Assembly: GCA_048213135.1 (NCBI GenBank)
Contig: PS015127.1
Span: forward strand, 84,473-119,070
Length of the DNA: 34,598 nt
Direction of reading: 5' to 3'
From: Reclinomonas americana ATCC 50394
Taxonomy: Eukaryota; Jakobida; Jakobea; Jakobida
The position numbers were made by a program, and so were the translations under genes. The number at the start of each line of letters is the position of its first letter. The stretch's first letter is position 1. The notes beneath the pieces are model-generated. The model saw only the letters and a program-made list of their open reading frames with translations, was not told the origin of the DNA and ran no database searches. Positions 9,501 through 20,123 of the stretch are shown here, one piece after another.

Positions 9501-12355
9501 CCGATGTTGCCGCCGCCTCTGCCGCCGCCGCAGCCGCAACAGCTGCAGGAGCGGGCTCGGTTGTGGTGGCTGCTGGCGAGGCGCCGATCATTGAGCTCAC
9601 CGAGGGCAACACATTCGAACCGGAGCCGTACGTTGGCGACGACAGTGCCCTTCGCCGGCGATCGCGTGGCAACAGTGTGCGTGCCGACTTGCTCGATGCC
9701 GCCATGCATGCCAGCCACCAGGAGGCACTGCTGTCGTCTGGCGACACCGAGTCGTACTCGTCGCCTCTGGTGGCCACTCCGTCTCCACGTGCGTTCACTC
9801 GCTCCGACGCGCTGACCGCTTGTCATAATTGCTGCGCTCATCTCATGCATCTCATTTGTGTGGCAGATCCTTTTGTGGGAGCTGTGGGACAATCGGCGTC
9901 CGAGGCCACACTCACTGCCTCGTCCACCGCAACGACTCCTGCAGCGTCGAGTGCCCCGATGATCGTGCCGACATTGTCGGTGAATGGTGCGGGAGACATC
10001 GATGTGAAGATGCGCGTGCACGGCCGTGCGCCGCACAGCTTCGACAGCGAGTCCGAGTACCAGTCAAGTGATGCCGCACACAGCGTGGACTCTTCCGAGG
10101 TAAGCCAGCAGCAGCAGCGTAGTCGACTCTTGTATTGCGCAGCTAACATGTGACACAGGCGGGGGCTCTGGACACGACCGGTGCATCGTTTGACGGTGCC
10201 GAAGACTTCCCTGTTGGTGCGCAGTCGCCGACAGGGTCAGCGGTGCATGCAACGCCTGTACGTACAGCGTCGGGCATGTCCAATGCTGTGGATTTCCCAC
10301 TCTCCGCCACGCCACCGCGCTCCGATCCGCTGGCCTCGAGCGAAGATTTCCCACTGTCGCTCAGTCCGCCGGCTGCTGCTGCTGCATCGGTGGCCGCCGC
10401 TCGCGGACTGTCGTCACCCATGGCGGATGCCGAAGATTTCCCCCTGTCGAGCACGCCGCCCAAGTCGGCCGCGCCAACGGTGACGGTGGCTCCTGCGCCC
10501 GCCAATGCTCCAGTCGCACAAGCTGTCGCAGCGCGCAATAGCGATTCCAGTCACCTGGCAGCCACGGCATCTGCCGCACCAGTGGATGGTGTGTGTGCTT
10601 CCATGTGGTGATACGTCTGTTGTGCCGACAGCCGCGCTGATTCTGTTGTTTTGCTGGGGGGTGCAGATGACGGTGCGATGGAGGTGCCGGAGGACGAGTT
10701 GATGCTGAGACCCGGCGAAATCAAGTCATTCGTCTTTCCGTTCACGTCGCATAGCGTTCGCACTGTGCAGGTCCGTGTGCGCCTCTTTGCGCTGGGAGAG
10801 TGAGTGTTTCTGTCCTTAACAATGGATCTTCACTGCAGTGCTTTGGTGTGGTTCTCGAGCTCGGCACCGATCCAATGCACGCCTTGCGTCTACAGTGGTC
10901 GTCGCCGAATCCAGTGTTCCAGGCCCACGAAATCAAAAAGGCCGCCGGGTCAGTGAAATGTCAGTCGTTCGCATCAAGCCGTTGCAGTCACTCACGTTGC
11001 TCGCTTTGCTGTGCAGTCTCTTGCGGTTCTCTCAGCGCATTCGGTGAGTGTTTCATCCTGTTCCACCCCCACCCACCCTCCGCCCTCCCCTGCATACACG
11101 TACACCAAGCATCTATGTTCATTGGTCACACAAATCTATCTACACACACAATGCCTATCGCGTCCACGCACTCTGCCGATGCCAACATGTCAGTACTTGG
11201 AAGTCAATGCACCGATATTCGTGTCACTGACCGCATGAGTGTAGTGTCTTGCCGCCGGTGGCCCAAGCATCGCTGTCGGTGCACAATTACCCGCCTGTTC
11301 TCGTCAACGAGCTGTGCCAAATGGGTTGGTGCCCCACTTCTCCAGCAATAATGCTCTTCTGGTTCCTGATCGGTGCACGATTCTCGCGCAGTGCTGGTCA
11401 TCGAGTCAAACGAGGATGACATTGTGCGCGGCGAGGTGACCATTTCGGCCAGTCCCGAGGTGGAGGTGTTTGACTCGGACTCGCCATCGGCGCCACCGCA
11501 CAAGGTGATTGCCATTGGCAACATTCGCCCACGCACTCGACTGCAGCGCTCGTTCTGGGTGCGCGCCAGCCGCTCGGAGAATCACACGCTGGAGATTGAC
11601 GTGCGTGCATATGCGAGTGCGCGTGCCCTATTACAGTTGTTCCTGATGGTGTTTCTTGTTGCAGTTTGTGTACTCCACCAAGCTGTTCGAGAACTTGCGC
11701 GTGCGCGCCACACAGCGCGTGCTTGTGGATGTGCCATTTGAGGTTGGCTTTGTGTGCTCTCAGGCGAACTCCACGGCCGATCGACAATCGCGTGTGCCCG
11801 AGAAGTCCGACTATGGTGCGTCTCTCTCTGTGGGGAGATAATCTGCTCTCCTGGTTTCTGTCTCGATCTTGACCTCCCGCACACAGAGTCGACCGTGTAC
11901 GACCGCAGCCGCCCGCTCATGCTGTTTGTCAAGCTGCGCAATCGCATGCTGTACGGCGTGAGTGTGACGCACGTCGGTGTGCAGCAAGTATCCGGGGCCA
12001 CCACCACTCCAGTGGCCGTGTTGCCGGGTGGCCGCTCTCTATGTTTCGTGTCTACATCGTTTGATTCGATGAGATCCGCGCGTCGCCTCTGACTTATGTG
12101 AATGATAGTGGTTCGACCTGATGATTGCGCATCCATGACGCTGGTGGTCGACTGCTCGCAGTCGGCTGAGGCCCTGCAGCGACTCGGTTCGCTGGTGTTG
12201 AAGTGCCAACGGTGACTTTACTTTGCGTGTGAGAGAGAGAGAGAGCGTGTGTTTTTCGGTAACTGAATCTGTTTTGTAGTGCGCCCGATGGTGTTGCACA
12301 CCCATCGACTCAATCCGAGGATCAGACTGGTGAGGGTTGGACGGAGTGTGGATCT

Positions 12356-12404
<49 letters not shown>

Positions 12405-12708
12405 CACCTGTCTGCCTGGCAACCGCAGTCGATGACGGCGAGCCATTCACGTACTCGGTGGAGCTGCCGACAGTGCACCTCGAGCGACCAACGATTCACG
12501 TCGCACTAGGTTCGTACGTGTGCTTGTGTCTTGATGCGTGTGTGTGGACCACATGCTGACAGGCGGCGGCGCAGATCACCCGAGCGAGCTGTACGTGGGA
12601 CAGCCGTTCAAGCTCAGCGTGCGTGTCGACAACGACATTGACGAGCCGTCATGGCTGGTGCTCGATGTCGATGCCAGCACCTTCTTCCTCGTCTCCGGCA
12701 CCAAGCGG
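6552..12708 (+). CDS. TRAPPC11: TRAPPC11 (TRAPP tethering complex subunit, foie gras/gryzun domains)
   Basis: TRAPPC11 is a subunit of metazoan TRAPPIII, which acts in ER-to-Golgi and autophagy traffic. I traced 25 exons, starting 6552-6908, 6981-7052, 7118-7318, 7611-7805, 7878-8052, 8133-8343, 8414-8559, 8640-8695, 8783-8876, 8941-9053 and 9127-9262. The linker exons are 9345-9788, 9867-10099 and 10159-10588. The rest run 10667-10770, 10839-10948, 11017-11043, 11245-11324, 11392-11600, 11665-11815, 11887-12042, 12109-12211, 12280-12329, 12429-12509 and 12575-12708. Phases are consistent. Family blocks: GILKRGWLRKRLQLEPAV near the N-terminus; foie gras helices RYQQSVFYLQAIANYRRKH and LKGNFAEAKTLYDQVVPLY; C-terminal gryzun-like LSVHNYPPVLVNELCQMV and FTYSVELPTVHLERPTIHV. 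About 1356 residues are visible (human about 1133); the excess is a disordered linker in the 9345-10588 exons. Part of the foie gras domain is lost in the 7355-7532 gap and the last residues in the 12758 gap. Confidence 0.93.
7355..7532. other. Assembly gap (178 N) in TRAPPC11
   Basis: All N, between TRAPPC11 exons ending 7318 and starting 7611. From the known family layout, well over 100 residues of the protein should lie between these exons, more than 178 bases can encode. The gap is therefore probably longer than drawn, or the region is truly shortened. Confidence 0.95.
12357..12404 (+). repeat. (TC)n/(CTTT)n microsatellite in a TRAPPC11 intron
   Basis: About 32 bp of TC dinucleotides run into CTTT repeats inside the intron 12330-12428. 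This serves as an extended polypyrimidine tract upstream of the acceptor aaccgcag. Confidence 0.9.
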
Positions 12709-12757
12709 GTACGTGTGGCATGTGGCATCACGAATATCTCGGATTTGCTCACAAAAC

Positions 12758-12847
12758 NNNNNNNNNNNNNNNNNNNNNNNNNNNNNNNNNNNNNNNNNNN
12801 NNNNNNNNNNNNNNNNNNNNNNNNNNNNNNNNNNNNNNNNNNNNNNN
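12758..12847. other. Assembly gap (90 N) between convergent TRAPPC11 and SDA1
   Basis: All N. It removes the final exon and stop of TRAPPC11 and the C-terminal exons of SDA1. Human SDA1 has a long basic tail beyond this point, so 90 bases cannot hold everything missing. Confidence 0.95.
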
Positions 12848-12881
12848 TACACTCAAGTCTTTGCAACAGCAATCAACGCAC

Positions 12882-14837
12882 ATCATCCGAGTGAACAACG
12901 TCCACCCAGCCTTCATCCTCCTCGTCACCGTCCATGTCCTCATCCGAGAACCCATCAGCATCATCGCCATCGTGCATACCGTGCTCTGTGTAGAATAATC
13001 ACCCGGCAGTCAGTCAGAGTGTGAGGAAAACTTCTCTGCTCCACTGCATACGCACCAGCCTTGTACTTCTCCAGCAGTTGAATGTCGTCCAGCAGCGACG
13101 AGCTTGCCTGTGCGGTGGAGCCGTACACCGGCTGCTTCTCGAGATCAACATCACGTCCCTGTCCGCACAAAATCGTCAGCGAAAAGGCACCGGTGGAAAA
13201 CGAGACCTGGTGGTCGACACGCACCCGATCTTTGCGTTGCAAAAGTGACGGATTGACGGTGCGGAAGAGCTGCAGCAACGACCTCGCCGCCATCACCACG
13301 CCCTTGTTCTTGTAGTTGCGGTAGCCGACAAGATCTTGCAGCAGCACGGCCTCCATGACCAAAGGTTGGCGGGCGGAGATTTCGCGAATCGTATTCAACC
13401 TGCTCCACAGTCAGTTCTCTGCAGCGCACACACAACGCTGTCACGTGCACAATTGACAAACCCCAATGCAATGACTTCGGGCATGTTGCGGTCCACGACA
13501 AACTGGTTGGCAATCGTTTGCACCAACGGCAGCAGTGTGTCGGAGGGCACCAGCGAGTGCGTGGCCTGCACGGTGCACGCCATCAACTTGGTGACATCTG
13601 CGCGTGGAGTGAGCGAGAGCGACAAACTAGATACGCACACACAGACACGCACGCAACGTTCTTGTGACGGTGAGAGGTACTTTTGCAGGGTGGAATAGAA
13701 CGGCAAGAGGATCAACTCGTGGCTGCCAATGAGACGCGAGATCAGATCCAGGTACAGCAGGCGCACTTCGAAGCCGTCTTTGCTGCTCTTCAGGCGACCA
13801 AACAGCTTCTCCGCAAACTCTGTGTGTGTGTGTGTGCATACAGTGAGCAGTGCGCGAGTCACACAAGAACTCGGTGCAGGCAAGCGACGAAACTCTGTGG
13901 ATCATGCAGCAGCTGGATGGCCGACTGATTCACCGTCGGAGCCTTGACCTGGCGAGCACGGCGCTTGACCTGTCATGCAGAAAAAAACTTGAATCACACG
14001 CGACAAGCTACCTTTCTCTCTCTCTTTCTCTCCACACCACACAAACACACCTGCCCCATGGCACGCCGCAGGCGCGACTCCTTCTTACGCGTCATCTTCG
14101 AGCCGACACTGAACGAGCGCATCACATCGGCAATGGCAGCACCGCTGTTGACCTTGCTCGGCTCATCATCGTCGTCATCATCGCTGCCGTCGTGCTCCTT
14201 GTGCTGCGCGGCCGCATCGGACGAGCCGAGGAAAAAGTGCAGCGCAGCCACCGTCACACGCGCATGCGCCGAGAAGCACGCATCGCTAATGACCGCCACC
14301 GATCGCTCGTCACACCACACTTGCCGCTTCCACAACTCCAACACGATGCGCAGGCACGTGTGCGCCTGCTGCGGATGATCCTCCTCCATCACTCGGAAAA
14401 ACGGGGCTTGCAGCGCGCGGTTCAGTCGCGTGTCTTTCGAGTGGTGATTGATGCGGCTAATGTCGCTGACAATGTGCGCGTGCACCTGCTTGCGCACGTT
14501 CTTGTCGCTGAGCTTGAACAGCGGCAGAATGACTGGCATGCGCACGTGAGACAAGAAAGAGAAATGTGAGAGAGGCTGGGGAGCACGAAACTCGGCAGGA
14601 TCGTCTCCAGACTCATCATCTTGCGATTGCGCAGCATGAGGAGGTTGGTGACCACAGCGCGGCGTGTTGAGCCACACATCAAGTCGGCCTTGTCTGTCAG
14701 CAGCTTGTACAGCTGAGGCCGAGAATGATCAGTCCATGAGTGACGAGTGTGAAGAGAGAGAGAGAGAGAGAGAGACAAGTGCGCACCATCTCTGGCAACT
14801 TGGCGGCCCACTCGTGCTTCTGAAAGTGCGGCGCCAT
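12882..14837 (-). CDS. SDAD1: SDA1 homolog (60S ribosome biogenesis/export), internal part
   Basis: SDA1 is a nucleolar protein needed for pre-60S maturation and export. Nine exons on the minus strand: 14837..14787, 14712..14592, 14532..14051, 13969..13894, 13819..13658, 13597..13462, 13399..13225, 13158..13056 and 12985..12882, all joining in frame, about 470 residues. Conserved blocks in family order: RRAVVTNLLMLRNRKMMS, FKLSDKNVRKQVHAHIVSDI, ISDACFSAHARVTVAALHFF, an acidic patch after FFLG, DPQKFAEKLFGRL, LISRLIGSHELILLPFYSTL, VVDRNMPEVIALGLNTIREI, KGVVMAARSLLQLFRTVNP, and an acidic block ending DEGWVDVVHSDD. The true N-terminus lies in the gap at 14880-15084 and the C-terminal tail in the gap at 12758-12847. 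One intron (13657-13598 on this strand) begins gttgcg. It is divergent from folD. Confidence 0.95.
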
Positions 14838-14868
14838 CTGTTCTCCACAAGAGAGAGAGAGAGAGAGT
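14755..14868. repeat. Two (GA)n microsatellites in SDA1 introns
   Basis: Runs of GA at about 14755-14775 and 14850-14868 (plus strand) read as CT repeats on the sense strand of SDA1. They sit just downstream of the donor at 14786 and just upstream of the acceptor before 14837. Confidence 0.85.
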
Positions 14869-14879
14869 GAGTGTGTGTG

Positions 14880-15084
14880 NNNNNNNNNNNNNNNNNNNNN
14901 NNNNNNNNNNNNNNNNNNNNNNNNNNNNNNNNNNNNNNNNNNNNNNNNNNNNNNNNNNNNNNNNNNNNNNNNNNNNNNNNNNNNNNNNNNNNNNNNNNNN
15001 NNNNNNNNNNNNNNNNNNNNNNNNNNNNNNNNNNNNNNNNNNNNNNNNNNNNNNNNNNNNNNNNNNNNNNNNNNNNNNNNNNNN
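14880..15084. other. Assembly gap (205 N) over a divergent promoter
   Basis: All N. It hides the 5' exons of both SDA1 (minus) and the FolD-type enzyme (plus), and presumably their shared promoter. Sequence from 15085 to 15176 reads as the end of a folD intron. Confidence 0.95.
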
Positions 15085-15176
15085 GCGTGTTGGTCGCAAG
15101 CCTGGTGCGATCATCTCTCCCCTCCTCTCTGTGCCTCCTGTGTGGGCGATTGCTGATCTCTGTGTGGTGTGTGTAG

Positions 15177-16442
15177 GACTGGCGACGATCTTGGTTGGGC
15201 ATCGGCCGGACTCGGCCACGTATGTGCGCGCCAAGCGACGTGCTGCCGAGGTCTCAACTTGTCTTTGCCTCCTTTGCTCATTGTGGTCTGTGCTGACGAA
15301 CAATCCGTGTAGGAGTGCCACTTTGTGGATCTTCACGAGAGTCTGCCCGACAACACATCGCAGGCGGAGCTTCAGGAGATCATTCGGTGTGTGCTGAGAG
15401 GGGAGGCGTGTGTGCGTGTGTGTGCCTTGATGTGTGTGGCTTACAACGAGAGTAATCCCGATCAGACAACTGAATGCCAACGATATGTGCGACGGAATCC
15501 TTCTCCAGCTGCCACTGCCGTCACATCTCAATGGTGCGCGTGTGTGCTTGTGGATGTGGGGCGTGTGGGGAGGACGGTGGATCACCGTGTGGCGTGAGAT
15601 TCCCTGATTCTGACTCGCTGGTGTGACGCACAGAGCGTGCGGCGATCATGGCCATTGATCCGAGCAAAGACGTTGACGGCTTCCACCCGATCAACTCCGG
15701 ATTGTTGATGCAGAAGCAGGAGTGCTTTGTGCCGTGCACGCCAATGGGCATCATTGGTGCGTGTGTGAGAGAGAGAGCAATTGATGATCCCGATTTTCGC
15801 CGTTCTCTAACGGACACTCGATGTGTGTATTTTTCCGCTTGTCGCAGAGTTGTTGACGAGAAGGTGTGGTGGCTTGTGCTCCATCTCTCACGCGTGTGCT
15901 TTGTGGTCACGTAGCACTCATTGTTATGCTCCCACAGTAACATCAAGATCGCCGGCGCACACGCTGCCGTGATTGGACGATCGAACATTGTCGGGCTGCC
16001 GGTGGCCATGTTGTTGCAGCAGCGCAACGCCACGGTCACCATCTGCCACTCGCAGACGCCGAACTTGCCGGAGGAGGTCAGCCGCGCCGACATTGTGGTG
16101 GCGGCCATTGGCAAGGCCTGCTACGTGCAGGGATCGTGGATCAAGCCGGGCGCCACTGTCATTGACGTGGGCATCAACGCTGTGCCCGACGCGACCAAGA
16201 AGCGCGGCTACCGCCTCGTCGGCGACGTCGACTACGATACGGCCAGCAAGGTGGCGGGTGCCATTACTCCCGGTATGTGTGCTGATCTTTATAGGTAAAC
16301 TTGCTGCTCTGTGTTTTGACCCCCTTGCCCCTCAGTGCCCGGCGGTGTCGGCCCAATGACGATTGCCATGCTGCTCAAGTCGACTCTGTGGGGTGCTGAG
16401 CGGCGCGTGGCTCTCACCGAGGCCGACTTTGAGGCGGCGTGA
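15177..16442 (+). CDS. folD: Methylene-THF dehydrogenase/methenyl-THF cyclohydrolase (FolD type), 5' end missing
   Basis: Bifunctional one-carbon enzyme that oxidises 5,10-methylene-THF to methenyl-THF and hydrolyses it to 10-formyl-THF. Exons: 15177-15250, 15313-15386, 15466-15533, 15634-15756, 15848-15863 (only 16 nt), 15938-16272 and 16336-16442 with a TGA stop. Signatures in order: [19 protein letters not shown], with the lysine of YVRAK matching the catalytic Lys; [38 protein letters not shown]; the Rossmann [38 protein letters not shown]; and [15 protein letters not shown]. No C-terminal formyl-THF synthetase domain follows, so this is the short FolD/MTHFD2 form. The first residues lie in the gap at 14880-15084, so mitochondrial targeting cannot be judged. 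Confidence 0.96.
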
Positions 16443-16518
16443 GCGTGCGCGCAAGCTGGTGTTGCTTGTTTCTCTTTCTGAGTGCCGCCACTCCTTTTGT
16501 TGAATTGTTGTTGTTGTT
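16443..16518. other. 3' flank of folD
   Basis: Short non-coding stretch ending in a TTG repeat that runs into the next gap. On the minus strand it would lie downstream of DNAJC17. Nothing else is visible. Confidence 0.6.
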
Positions 16519-17027
16519 NNNNNNNNNNNNNNNNNNNNNNNNNNNNNNNNNNNNNNNNNNNNNNNNNNNNNNNNNNNNNNNNNNNNNNNNNNNNNNNNNN
16601 NNNNNNNNNNNNNNNNNNNNNNNNNNNNNNNNNNNNNNNNNNNNNNNNNNNNNNNNNNNNNNNNNNNNNNNNNNNNNNNNNNNNNNNNNNNNNNNNNNNN
16701 NNNNNNNNNNNNNNNNNNNNNNNNNNNNNNNNNNNNNNNNNNNNNNNNNNNNNNNNNNNNNNNNNNNNNNNNNNNNNNNNNNNNNNNNNNNNNNNNNNNN
16801 NNNNNNNNNNNNNNNNNNNNNNNNNNNNNNNNNNNNNNNNNNNNNNNNNNNNNNNNNNNNNNNNNNNNNNNNNNNNNNNNNNNNNNNNNNNNNNNNNNNN
16901 NNNNNNNNNNNNNNNNNNNNNNNNNNNNNNNNNNNNNNNNNNNNNNNNNNNNNNNNNNNNNNNNNNNNNNNNNNNNNNNNNNNNNNNNNNNNNNNNNNNN
17001 NNNNNNNNNNNNNNNNNNNNNNNNNNN
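16519..17027. other. Assembly gap (509 N)
   Basis: All N, between the convergent folD and DNAJC17 genes. It contains the C-terminal end of DNAJC17. The left edge is a TTG microsatellite. Confidence 0.95.
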
Positions 17028-17867
17028 CCCTTCGGCTCGATGCGTAATGAGTATCCCTCCGCCGCAAAGTCATACTCGGTGGCCGCCGTCGCATGCTCCG
17101 GCAAGTGATACGATACCACCGCCTGCGGCTTCTTCGACGACACAATCACCGCCGCCAGCGGCGCCACCTTGCCAAACAACATGCGCAGAATCGCCTCTGT
17201 CATCGGCGTACTCTTCTTCCACTTGACGGCCAGATCGCACGTGTACGCATCCTGCTCCGTTTTTTGCCGCTTCAACATTCGCCTGGCCACCTCCTCCGCC
17301 GCCTGCTCCGACTCCATCTGCAACCGTCGCTTGTGCATCTCCATGCGCATAATCTCCTCCCGCGCCTCCCGTCCCAGCCCGGCCTCGCGCTTCTGTCGCT
17401 CCACCTGCGCCTGCGCCGCCTCCTGCTCGCGCTGCTGCAGGCGCTCCAGCATCTTCCGCCGATCGCCATCCTGCTGCGCAAACTTCTCCGCAATGCGTCG
17501 CTTCGCCTCGCGTCGTCGATCGTACTCGGCGCGCTTCACGTCGTCCTCGAGGAACTCGAGCACCTTGCGCAGCTGATCGAACTTGTCGGCGGCCTTGGGA
17601 TCCGGATTGCGATCAGGGTGCCATTTCAGTGAGACCTACAAAGAGAGAAAGAGAACGAGAGAGAGAGAGTGAGTGATGACAGGCAAAGGTGCGATACATG
17701 CACATGGGTGCATGTGTGTGTGTGTGTGAAAGAGAGAGAGAGAGAGAGAGGGAGAGTTGATCATTGACCTTTCTGTACGCGCGAGACAACTCGTTCTTGG
17801 TGGCTCCTGGCTCGCACTCCAGGATTGCGTACAGGTCCATGGCCAGCAGCTCGTCATCGGTGGTCAT
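17028..17867 (-). CDS. DNAJC17: DNAJC17-like J-domain/RRM splicing factor
   Basis: DNAJC17 (Cwf23 in yeasts) is a spliceosome-associated J-domain protein. Exon 1 is 17867..17769 (33 codons) and exon 2 runs from 17635 to the gap at 17027. The intron 17768-17636 is pyrimidine-rich on the sense strand. The J domain is at the extreme N-terminus: LLAMDLYAILECEP, then YRKVSLKWHPDRNP with the HPD triad at residues 39-41, then AADKFDQLRKVLEFLEDD. A long charged Glu/Arg-rich helix follows (about residues 70-165). The start of the RRM-like domain comes next: LAVKWKKS, AILRMLFGKVAPLAAVIVSS and KKPQAVVSYHLPEHA. This order and the KKP motif match human DNAJC17. The C-terminus is in the gap. The start codon is 117 bp from that of the divergent CEP57-like gene. 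Confidence 0.93.
17640..17755. repeat. GA and TG microsatellites in DNAJC17 intron
   Basis: (GA)n near 17652-17670 and 17729-17752, and (TG)n near 17714-17726, lie within the single visible intron of DNAJC17. They read as CT/CA repeats on the sense strand. Confidence 0.85.
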
Positions 17868-17984
17868 TCGCGGTGTGTGTGTGTGTGTGCGCGTCAAGCA
17901 GGAGAGATTGTTGTTGTCTGCATGAAAATTCGAGGCTGCTTACCGTTGCGCTTTAATTCACTCATTGTTGGAGCAATCACGTGC
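17868..17984. promoter_or_regulatory. Compact two-way promoter, 117 bp
   Basis: This interval lies between the divergent start codons of DNAJC17 (17867) and the CEP57-like gene (17985). It contains a (GT)n run at about 17873-17889, a TTGTTGTTGT stretch, and an AT-richer core (GAAAATTCG, CTTTAATTCACTCATTG). The core is the most likely promoter element, but I cannot assign a factor. Confidence 0.5.
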
Positions 17985-19713
17985 ATGGATTCACGGACGG
18001 TGCGTCTGCCGCTCTTCTCTCACTCTACGTGTGTGCTCGTGTGTGTGTGCATGGAGCAGCGATGCAGCGCAGAGAGTGCTGTCTCGTTGTCTTGGTCGCC
18101 GTTTTTCTTCTGTCTGTGTACTGTGTTCTCGCAAGCACGCGTCCGGCGGGTTTCTGAAGTGGCTCTTTCGCACACTCACAGAGTTCGAGTGCCAACACAA
18201 CTGCGGAGCTCAACGAGCTGACGCACGCCATGAAGGGGTTTGAGCACGAGGTCCGCCACCAACGCCTGCATGCGATCTGTCTCGCTTCTGTTCACTCTCT
18301 CCCGTCTCAGCGATCCGAGTTTGATCGTTTTGGACTGGAAGACAGCGGGCTGGGCAGGTCTGATGGTGGGCGGCGAGTGTCGCTGAGCGCACTCACCACC
18401 AACAACAGCAAGGGTGCGCACGATTGCTGTCGCTGCTGCTCTGCCTTCACTTGTCCCCGCTCACCATGTGTGTGGTTCTCAGCGGTACTGGCCGCGCTGC
18501 GTGCGCTGCAAGACAAGATCCGCAAGCTCGAGTCGGAGAAGCGCTTCTACGAGGAGACATTGACGGAGACGAAGCGCAATGCGGAGGCTGTGCGTGAGGA
18601 CTTGGAGACTCGCATGCGGGAGCACGCTCAGAGGGAGGAGATTATCCGGAGAGATCGCGATGCACTGCAGCGTGATAGGAATGGTGGGCGTATGGCGGAG
18701 GGGAGAAGGGACAAGAGAGGGGAAAGAGAGGCGGAGAGTTGAGAGGGACATCGGAGGGGGAGTGAGAGCGAGTGCGTGAATGTGTGAGAAAGAACAGTGT
18801 GCTTGTCACGAACGAGAACACGCTGTCTGTGTGTGTGTGTGAGAGAGAGAGAGACTCTGTGTAGTGTCATGAGGGAGAACGCGGTGTAAGAGACAGGAGC
18901 TGTGCAATATCACGAGGGAGAACACAGCGTGTGTGTGAGAGCGCGGAAAGAGCTGAGCAATCCTGAGAGGAGAACAGTGCGTGTATAGAACGATTTCACT
19001 CGTGGTTCTCATGCGATGCCTCGTGCAGAGCTGGCCATGGCGCTGACGTCGGTCAAGGAGCAAGTGATACAATTGGAGACGGAGCTGCGGTACCTGCGGG
19101 AGGTAACCGAATCGACAACGCAGGAGAAGCGAGTGGCAGAGGTACTCGGCAACTCTTGTGTGAGTTTTAAGTGGAGCGCTGACCACTCACGGAGTCTTGA
19201 CACGACGCAGGCAAAATCATCGTCAAGCGAGCAGCGGATGCAGCGGGTCATTGATGAGAGCGGTCGGCGTATCCGGGAGCTGGAGCAAAAGCTGTCGTCG
19301 GCCGAGGATCGCGCACAGACAAATGAGCGACAGGTGAAGCAGCTGCAAGATATTTTGAATCACGAGACTACCACAAGGCAAGAGAGCGAGGCGCAGCGCG
19401 AAAAGGTTTGTGCGCGTGTGTGTGCAGATCATGTGAGCAAACAGCGTGCACTTTGCTGATGGGTGCGCCACGCAGCTCGACAAGGGCATGCGCGAGTTGT
19501 TGCAACTCAACGAGTTGCTGGTGACCAAGCTGACCATGGTGGAGGAGCAAAGGACAACAAACGCCATTGCCTCGGCCTCTGCAACACTGGCAGGTGGAAA
19601 GCGTGGGGTGCGTGAACAATAATGCCCTGCCATCCCCCCTCTTCCTCCCCATGTCACTCACTGTGTGCGAGCAGCGGAAAAAGACTAAGAAGAGTGCACC
19701 GCGCGCACCGGCT
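17985..19713 (+). CDS. CEP57: CEP57-like coiled-coil (centrosomal, microtubule-associated) protein
   Basis: Exons: 17985-17999 (15 nt, MDSRT), 18182-18250, 18311-18413, 18483-18683, 19029-19141, 19211-19405, 19476-19607 and 19675 into the gap at 19714. All joins keep frame. The body is coiled coil. The block AVLAALRALQDKIRKLESEK matches the conserved CEP57 motif (human has ALKNLQDKIRRLELER). KEQVIQLETELRYLREV fits the following CEP57 heptads. After LLQLNELLVTKLTMVEEQR comes a basic RKKTKKSAPRAPA, in the place where CEP57 has its KKKKSKPP-like basic linker before the microtubule-binding end. In vertebrates CEP57 acts in pericentriolar organisation and centriole engagement. Coiled coils give false similarity, so identity is likely rather than certain. 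The C-terminus is in the gap. Confidence 0.68.
18684..19028 (+). repeat. Long intron with GA repeats and degenerate minisatellite
   Basis: This 345-bp intron is several times the local norm and is purine-rich. Between about 18798 and 18990 there are about four degenerate copies of a 45-60 bp unit sharing a core close to CACGAGGGAGAACACRGYGTGT, interrupted by (TG)n and (GA)n. No open exon-like segment was found in it. Confidence 0.6.
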
Positions 19714-20068
19714 NNNNNNNNNNNNNNNNNNNNNNNNNNNNNNNNNNNNNNNNNNNNNNNNNNNNNNNNNNNNNNNNNNNNNNNNNNNNNNNNNNNNNNN
19801 NNNNNNNNNNNNNNNNNNNNNNNNNNNNNNNNNNNNNNNNNNNNNNNNNNNNNNNNNNNNNNNNNNNNNNNNNNNNNNNNNNNNNNNNNNNNNNNNNNNN
19901 NNNNNNNNNNNNNNNNNNNNNNNNNNNNNNNNNNNNNNNNNNNNNNNNNNNNNNNNNNNNNNNNNNNNNNNNNNNNNNNNNNNNNNNNNNNNNNNNNNNN
20001 NNNNNNNNNNNNNNNNNNNNNNNNNNNNNNNNNNNNNNNNNNNNNNNNNNNNNNNNNNNNNNNNNNNN
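19714..20068. other. Assembly gap (355 N) between convergent coiled-coil genes
   Basis: All N. It removes the C-termini of the CEP57-like gene (plus) and the large coiled-coil gene (minus). Visible sequence at 20069-20123 is intron of the minus gene. Confidence 0.95.
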
Positions 20069-20123
20069 GAGCACTGGGCACGCAACGATTTCAACCCCGT
20101 CTCCACCAAGAAATACAACTCAC

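Noticed and set aside
11194-11235. Possible extra TRAPPC11 exon reading YLEVNAPIFVSLT
   Set aside because: It is followed at once by in-frame stops. Splicing 11043 directly to 11245 keeps phase and gives the family-like sequence LPPVAQASLSVHNY, so this stretch is best treated as intron.
18684-19028. Possible small RNA or exon in the long CEP57-like intron
   Set aside because: Only degenerate GA-rich repeats are visible, with no open exon-like segment and no recognisable RNA fold that I can support by eye.
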